Part shown: positions 58,101-64,000 of the stretch, piece by piece
How positions within the stretch are numbered: position 1 is the first letter of the stretch
Layout: every line of letters begins with the position of its first letter
From: Anadara kagoshimensis
Taxonomy: Eukaryota; Mollusca; Bivalvia; Arcoida; Arcidae
Assembly: GCA_021292105.1 (NCBI GenBank)
Contig: CM037861.1
Location: forward strand, 27,738,545 to 27,802,544
Reading direction: 5' to 3'
Length of the DNA: 64,000 nt
Notes under the pieces: generated by a model
Told to the model about the DNA's origin: nothing
Seen by the model: only the letters and a program-made list of their open reading frames with translations
Databases searched by the model: none
Position numbers and translations under genes: made by a program

Positions 58101-61100
58101 AGCAATTGGCTAAATTGGTGAATAGCAAAGCTAACTCTGGTGAGGTATGGGACTGGGAATTCTACCCGGAATCATCATGTCTAAAGACTTCTTAAACCAC
58201 AAATTACTGAAACAACAGAGTTACCTTGCATATTTAGGTGTCCATGACTGAAGGAAGTGCACTCAGATGCAGCAGATTGAAAAGTTTTTAACAAAAATTT
58301 TTCTATAATTGATCAGAAAACTCTTCTATAATTTCAAAGTTGTAACAAAAGTGAAAGTGAGAAAACACAGTAATATTGCAACATCATTACATGTAAAATG
58401 AAGAAATGGTTTATCTGGAATGTATAAGTATTACATAAATTACTTGTATCCAGTATTGTAACTAGTGATTTTCAATGTGTTTTAATACTGCTTGTACCCA
58501 GGGATAAGGATTAGCAGGTGCCCAGTAGCCCATGAATTGTAAAAATTATTCTGTGTCCCTAAATTTTACACATTTTAGCTATTTATTACTATTACACTTT
58601 CTTTTCTGAAGTGAGCTCAAAATAGTTCATCCCTGTTCCTGGTAATTACATGTCTTTAAAAAGATTGAGTGATGACAAATTTTTAAAGAAAATCATAGAT
58701 AAAATACATATAATCCTAGATGTTAATATGAATTTAAATATCTGAAGCTTGAAGTGGTGGATAGATAATTCTTTTTACATGTATTTATAAATAACACTTT
58801 AAAACGTTAAAAACACAAAAGTGAATTTAAAGTAATTGGATTATAATGTTTATTTAAATTTAGAAAGACAACTATTCTCATTCATTTCTAATAAAAATCA
58901 GGTGTAAAAATATTGGACAAATTTAGGATTATCTTTCATATGTACATCTTAGCATGAAGTTGTGACTTTTACCTGTGAAACATAATTTGTTATTCAGTTT
59001 ATTCAGCCAATGATAGACACATGTTTTCACTTAAAATCAAAACATGGGTTGTTCCCATACATAATGTGTGTAGGAAGGCCTATTTCCTGTCATGCTCTGT
59101 TTAATTTTTCAAGCAGTTTATTGCTATATATTGTATAACTGTATAAGAGAGTGTCTTTACTTGCCCGGGAAAACATGTATTGCCATTAAGGGGGACATCA
59201 TTTACACATGTAATATGCGGCATATCCCCCACTTATTGTGACTGACCCCCACAGGTAAATATGTTTGATATAATAACTGGTAGATTGTTTATATGAATGG
59301 AATTTTTAAAGTACTATATAGGATTATGACTTATAAGGCATTAATGTATGATACTATTATTTGATGTACATAAGTACTCTGTGTATAAATTTATAACGAT
59401 TTTATGTCTGCATTTTAAACATGGTTAACCATTGAAAAATTATGTCTGTACTGGGATAATCTGTGTACATGTGTATTTATACTGGTACATAGGTACATAT
59501 ACAGTGTTATAAAGTTGTGAGACTTGAAAATCACATCCCCTTGGGTAAAAAAGGTTCAGAGTTGGATTTTTCTTCATGCTTGAACTGTTGTAATACTAAA
59601 GTCAGTCTACCATGATATAACTTTATCAAAGCGACATGAGTAATACAGACATTTCCTGGCAGCACTTAGATATTGAATTATTTTAAATGTAACATTTACA
59701 ACATAAAATGAAATGTTAGTTAGACTCAGAGTTACGTAATATACATACTACACAAATATCCGATGGTTTAAAATATAAATTAAACTGCATTTTATGAATT
59801 CAAAATCAACTCAATAATAGTACATGGGACTAGTTAAAATGCCAGTAGTAGTAAAAAATGGACAACCTGCTATCAATAATATAAAATGTATTGCATTTTA
59901 TGAATTCAAATTCAACCCAAAAAATAGTATGTGGGACGAGTTAAAATGTCAGAAGAACTTGAGTAAAAATGGACCACCTGCTGTCAGTGTAGACAGATTT
60001 GAATTTGCATAAGAAAGGATACCAGATTCTAGTTGCACATTACATGTATTATATCATGGTCGAGAATTTTCTCTGATATGATAGTGTCCCATGTTTTACA
60101 ACTGTCACTAAACCAGAACCAGGGGAAGATAAAACTGCATGATCATCTTGGAAGATGTTAATTACTCTATGAATGACATGTTAGCTAGAGTTACTTATAT
60201 ACTTGACAAAACACTAAAATGTCTGATGGTTGAAATATAATTGTATTGCATTTTATGAATTCAAAGTCAAAGTCAATTCAAAATAGTACATGGGACTAGT
60301 TAAAATGCCAGTAGTAGTAAAAAATGGACAACCTGCTGTCAATAATATAAATTGTATTGCATTTTATGAATTCAAAATCAACCCAAAAAATAGTAGGTAG
60401 GACTAGTTAAAATGTCAGAAGAACCTTAATAAAATACGGACCACCTGCTGTCAGTGCAGACAGATTTGAATTTGCATAAGAAAGGGTACCGGGTTCTAGT
60501 TGCACATTACATGAGTTTTCTATATATATGTGCCTCTGATATGAATTTATCCTAGTGTCACATGTTTTTGTGTTTTATGGTACTTCCTTGGTAACTGTCA
60601 CTAAATCAGAACCAGGGGAAGATAAAACTGCATGATCATCTTAGACTTAAAAGATGTTAATCACCTTATAAATGACACGTTGATTTATTTATACAGAGAG
60701 TAATACCACATGTTTTGGAGGCAAACATGATGTAAACCTTGACCTTTATTATTAACTCAGTCTTAACCTTACAGGCTTTTACATACTGGTACATTAAATT
60801 GTTCTTGTCTATATTTACGGACTTATTCTAAATTTGTTGAAATGGTAGATATATTTGTGATTAATACTGGGTAGTTGAATTTGGACTTACCATTCATTTT
60901 AATGAACAGTAAGTCAGTTAAAGTGTATTTATAGATATTCTGTAATTCAAACCACTTGTTGCATGTGTATCAGTATTATATGTGGGATGTATTGTAGTTG
61001 GAAGGTCTTTAATGCATTTAACTGTTTATGTGCCTGTATTTATTTTATTATTTACATAAAAAAATTCCTTCTTCATTAGCCATTGTGTGACTTATGGTGG

Positions 61101-63744
61101 TCAAACTACAAACTTTATAGGGGTGTTGCATGGTACACAAACTCTAATGGGCATCACACTGCACACAAACTCTATGGGATAACACATGGTACACAAAATT
61201 TATTGGGTATCTAAATTTTTGAAGTTCACATTATACCGGCACACAAGCTTTATTTGGTGTCACATGGTCACTTACTCAATAAAATATCACATTGTGCACT
61301 ATATTTATGGTAAACAAACTATTTTGAGTATCACATTGTCACTTACTTTATTTGTATCATATTGTGCACTAAATTTATGGGGTATCACATGGTGCACTAA
61401 CCTTATCAGAAATCAGATGGTATACAAACTCTATGAGTATCACAACATACAAATTTGAGTTTAATTCCAGTTAACTGATTTTTCGTGAAATTATGAGATG
61501 TTTACAGCAGTTTTCCAGACTTTTTTTCTAAATGTTCGCAGATTTAGAATTAATATTTAGTATGTGAATCATACATCATATAGAATATGAAATTGCAACT
61601 CTACTTGTGCACCCTGGTGTCTATTGATTATTGTTTTGTTTTAACTTGCAGTCCTACATATAGCCCTAGGCATCTGAAGAAGCCATACAATCTGCCTATG
61701 CCCAACATGTCGCGCTATCGTGTACGAAGCAAGGTGGTGCAACAAGAGGTGATCAGTAATGGTAGTTATATGTACTTATCTGAAGAGGATGATGAGGAGG
61801 AGGAAGGAAGAGATCTCTATGAGGATAGCGACTCCGACAGCGAAGTTCATGTCAAAACAGGTAGGTTATAAATAATATGCAAGCATTGTCTTTTGATGAG
61901 GTGGATATTAAAAGGCAGTTATTGTTTTATTATTTGACAATTCAAAATGACTTTAAAATTCTGATTTTAGTGTACTCTGCTCAGTGAGAGGGTATGCTTT
62001 CTTTTGTTTGGTTGGGGAAATATTTTAGAGTTCCTGGAAAGTCCCTGTTCTATTTTTGGCCAAAAACTGATTAGCCACCTTTCTGTTTCTATTCATATTG
62101 TTTAACTGGTCTGCCAATTCTTTATGGAATTTTAAAAAAATTAATTGAATGTTGCTATATGTTCAACAGAAATTGACCAATAAGAAAGAAGGAAAACACT
62201 TAGTCATACTATTGTAACACTTTTTACATCAGGATTTGGGTTTTCCTCCTCTTAACTTGTATTTGATATACTAGCTACTACATGTAGTTATTATTTCTGT
62301 CACATGAAAGTGAGAAAATGCGGCGGCCAAACCTGGACTCCAACCCGGGTTCTTCCCAATACTAGCAGGAAATTTTACCATCTGAGCCAATCGACCACCT
62401 GTCAAGTCCAGCCCACCTCATTTTCTTGTCTGTAGTCTCTCCATATTGAATGCCACAGACCTTGTGTTTTAAATATAAAACATTCACTGTCTTAAAATTT
62501 TCACTTTACCAATCAATTAATGCTGTTATTGTAACACATGTAGCATTAAAAGCAAAAGTGGAACACCATTTGAGGTTCATGCGACATAAGTGAACCAAAT
62601 ATTACAGTTGGTTACTGTTAACTGAAATACATCCATGTGAAGTTATCATACCATATTAAATCAAGATATTTTAATTCTTGTTTAATACCTTATATGCATG
62701 AATAAATCCAGATGTATAACATAACAAGTAGAGGGTTGCTGTAAAATATAATTATTAGACCATATATAATGAATTCCTCGATTTTCATCCTCGCCTGCCC
62801 CACTTTTTTTATTGGTTTATTTGTGTTGTGTTCTTTAATAAAGTTTCTTTCAGGCACTTTCTGGTGTCATTACTGTTATTTCTTTTGAAACTAAAAATAA
62901 AAAATAAAAATTTGCGCCCCCACCCCATTTTTGAAAAATAAATTGATGAAAATCTAGGAATTAAATTTATATGGCCTTATATACCGGTCTGTTGAAATTT
63001 TTACAAGCATCTTATAAAGCAACACAAACACATTGTGTACATTGAAATATAACTTGCTGACAGTGTATAGGCACAGACCACATTAGATGGTAAGAGGTGG
63101 CTTCAATATCATAAAGCAACACAAACACATTCTGTACATAGGAATATGACTTGTTAAAATTTTACAAGCATTTTATAAAGCAACACAAACACATTGTGTG
63201 TATTGGAATATTTCTTGCTGTGTGTACTTACTTGTTCAAACCACATGAGCTGGTAAAGAGTACCGGTAGTATTAGTAACATTTTGAATTATGATTTAAAT
63301 TCAGGTTTTCTTTTTATTTATGTATAGTCATTGAAGACGGAATACTTCTCCGATCAGGACACAGTTTGAAAAGAGCAAGAGCTATTTTTGAAAGACACGA
63401 ACGAGAACGTGCAAGGAGATCATTGCCGGTTGGTTACAGCAATAATATTGGTTACAGTGATAACGCTGGTTACAGTAACAATGCTGGTTACAGTAACAAT
63501 GCATTGACACAATCTGCCTACGAAAGTCGACGGTCTCTCGGTTCAGGTAGGGTAACCAGTACAAACATGGTAAAGAGTAAAAAGGCTTTGTCATCGTCAG
63601 TGTCACAAGAATCTGTAACCACGGTAACAAAGACATACCAAGATGAACTGGAAAATGAAAAAGATCAATCTGGAAAAGGAATGAAAAATTTGAGAAATAG
63701 GAAAACGAAGAATATGGAAAAGAAAGCGCTTCATCATTTATATG
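52144..63744 (+). CDS. Unrecognised gene, 5' part (five exons, continues off the window)
   Basis: Proposed exons: 52144-52169, 53559-53657, 57709-57741, 61652-61860 and 63328-63744. All borders are GT-AG and every phase joins, giving about 261 residues. The protein begins MRRRRVKT, continues with a charged, probably helical stretch (EEETVKQNRRNEQLENDLNK), then TDYTYARG, MSRYRVRSKVV, an acidic block (SEEDDEEEEGRD, EDSDSDSE), a basic helix (FERHERERARRS) and GYSNN-type repeats. No catalytic motif or membrane segment is visible. The YTYA...MSR-basic-acidic order loosely recalls SUN-domain N-termini, but this is weak. Exons 4 and 5 are well supported by coding character; exon 1 rests on phase and donor only. 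Confidence 0.6.
53267..53597. repeat. 165-bp tandem duplication covering an exon's acceptor and 5' part
   Basis: Unit 1 is 53267-53432 and unit 2 is 53433-53597, differing at only a few bases. Unit 1 carries a full copy of the acceptor (53392-53393) and the first 39 exon bases, but then runs into TAA and has no donor. Confidence 0.92.
53559..53657 (+). CDS. Third gene, exon 2 (charged helical segment)
   Basis: Follows TTTTTCAG; ends GACAT before GTGAGT. It encodes KKVEEETVKQNRRNEQLEND and LNKYLKDEYFD. Its acceptor and first 39 bp are tandemly duplicated just upstream. Confidence 0.6.
53658..55408. other. Third gene, intron 2, first part
   Basis: AT-rich intron; nothing supported. Confidence 0.45.
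55415..55547. mobile_element. 133-bp MITE with 6-bp flanking repeat
   Basis: Exact terminal repeats CTATGTTTCCA and TGGAAACATAG. AAGTTC lies directly on both sides (55409-55414 and 55548-55553). It carries GTAGCCAAATTTCC and GTAGCCAATGGCG inside. Non-coding. Confidence 0.65.
55554..57708. other. Third gene, intron 2, remainder
   Basis: No gene supported. A short duplicated phrase (AGACAGAATGTCAAAA-TATAAATTAAGTTTTC) occurs around 56265-56330. Confidence 0.4.
57709..57741 (+). CDS. Third gene, exon 3 (33 bp)
   Basis: A micro-exon NPKTDYTYARG between TTTAACAG and GTAAGT; it joins in phase 2 on both sides. Supported by strong splice sites. Confidence 0.5.
57789..58139. mobile_element. Worn hAT-like MITE
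   Basis: Ends CAGGATTAGCTCTGATTCTC and (reverse complement) CAGAGTTAGCTTTGCTATTC agree at about 15 of 21 positions. Inner AATTAGCCAA motifs are also inverted. No target duplication could be shown. Confidence 0.4.
58140..59750. other. Third gene, intron 3, middle
   Basis: AT-rich intronic sequence; no gene or certain repeat. Confidence 0.4.
59755..60660. repeat. Two tandem units of about 470-490 bp
   Basis: TACATGGGACTAGTTAAAAT occurs at 59821 and 60287, and CAGAACCAGGGGAAGATAAA at 60114 and 60607. Each unit also holds a shorter internal duplication (GCATTTTATGAATTCAAA... ACCTGCTGTCA). Short reading frames here follow from the repeat and lack family signal. Confidence 0.85.
61120..61450. repeat. 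Degenerate short-period tandem repeat
   Basis: Variants of TATCACATGGTGCACTAA-CTTTATGGGG recur about every 30-40 bp (e.g. 61129, 61177, 61262, 61384, 61416). Strongly diverged. Confidence 0.75.
61652..61860 (+). CDS. Third gene, exon 4 (basic then acidic block)
   Basis: Follows CTTGCAG; encodes PTYSPRHLKKPYNLPMPNMS, RYRVRSKVV, then YLSEEDDEEEEGRDLYED and SDSDSEVHVKT before GTAGGT. It probably forms a disordered region with phosphorylatable Ser in an acidic setting. Confidence 0.75.
62325..62410 (-). mobile_element. tRNA-like SINE head
   Basis: Minus strand: GGTCGATTGGCTCAGATGGT (A-box) and AACCCGGGTTGGAGTCCAGG (B-box region). No intact cloverleaf. It lies in intron 4 of the third gene. Confidence 0.5.
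63010..63235. repeat. Three copies of a short dispersed block
   Basis: ATAAAGCAACACAAACACAT occurs near 63016, 63111 and 63174, each followed by T(G/C)TGT(A/G)-CAT(T/A)GGAATAT. Spacing is irregular. Confidence 0.8.
63328..63744 (+). CDS. Third gene, exon 5 (basic helix and GYSNN repeats)
   Basis: Follows TGTATAG; encodes VIEDGILLRSGHSLKRARAI, FERHERERARRS, four GYSNN-like units (GYSNNIGYSDNAGYSNNAG) and a Ser/Lys-rich tail to about KKALHHLYG before GTATGA. If the donor is not used, the frame stops at 63770. Confidence 0.72.
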
Positions 63745-64000
63745 GTATGATAAATGTTTTGTATACATAAATGTAAGTGATGGATTTAACAAATCAGATT
63801 TATATCTAAATTTCAGGGGTAAGTTGTTTGAAGTGCGATTAATTTGATCAATTGATTAGTCAGAATTTAAATAATGCATAAATTTAATTAAAAATAAATC
63901 ATAATTTAAAGTCTGTTGTAAGAATAATGTTGAAAATGCCTATGTGAATAGAATTTCAACAAATTGAAGCACATGGTTATATAAATCTATGGATTTGATG
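63745..64000. other. Right edge, intron of the third gene
   Basis: AT-rich; nothing else seen before the window ends. Confidence 0.4.

Noticed and set aside
58500-58640. Possible small hAT MITE with CAGGGATAAGG and TTCATCCCTG ends
   Set aside because: Terminal similarity is only about 8 bp and no target duplication is present.

Overview
The window is AT-rich animal nuclear DNA with intron-bearing genes. It probably comes from a bivalve mollusc: the host proteins are clearly metazoan, and the introns are full of tRNA-derived SINEs, hAT and pogo-like elements, and the TGACCTTGACCTTTGAAC-type repeats that are common in bivalve genomes. The species cannot be fixed from sequence alone.

Layout. 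(1) 497-9896, minus strand: a four-exon Rho GDP-dissociation inhibitor gene. Its introns carry a tandem-repeat-cored element (748-2899), two SINE families, a pogo/Tigger-like MITE (3502-4807) and a decayed autonomous hAT element (from 7591). (2) 9897-15415: the spacer between two head-to-head genes, with a small MITE, the 3' part of a non-LTR retrotransposon with a restriction-like endonuclease, and a SINE. (3) 15426-32713, plus strand: a complete twelve-exon mitochondrial NADPH:adrenodoxin/ferredoxin oxidoreductase gene (FDXR). Its introns hold a SINE with a hAT element nested inside it just after exon 6, a second hAT-like MITE, a 180-bp minisatellite and about 1 kb of GAT-type microsatellite. 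(4) 35249-49777: a BEL/Pao LTR retrotransposon arranged LTR-internal-LTR-internal-LTR, with one 5-bp target duplication (CAAAC) flanking the whole array. (5) 52144 to beyond the right edge, plus strand: the 5' part of an unrecognised gene, five phase-compatible exons encoding a basic start, a helical charged stretch, an acidic Ser/Asp/Glu region and GYSNN repeats. A SUN-protein N-terminus is a weak possibility.

The host genes are unrelated housekeeping functions: cytosolic control of Rho GTPases, and electron supply from NADPH to mitochondrial ferredoxin for P450s and Fe-S cluster assembly. No operon-like logic applies. FDXR and RhoGDI are divergently oriented about 5.5 kb apart.

The most useful observations are: the tandem BEL array with a single outer target duplication; the single-base deletions that break otherwise conserved frames in RhoGDI exon 3, FDXR exon 12 and both BEL copies, which raises the question of assembly indels; a hAT-in-SINE insertion 17 bp from an FDXR splice donor, datable by two nested target duplications; and a 165-bp tandem duplication that copied the splice acceptor and start of an exon in the third gene. 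I saw no clearly new multi-gene system.
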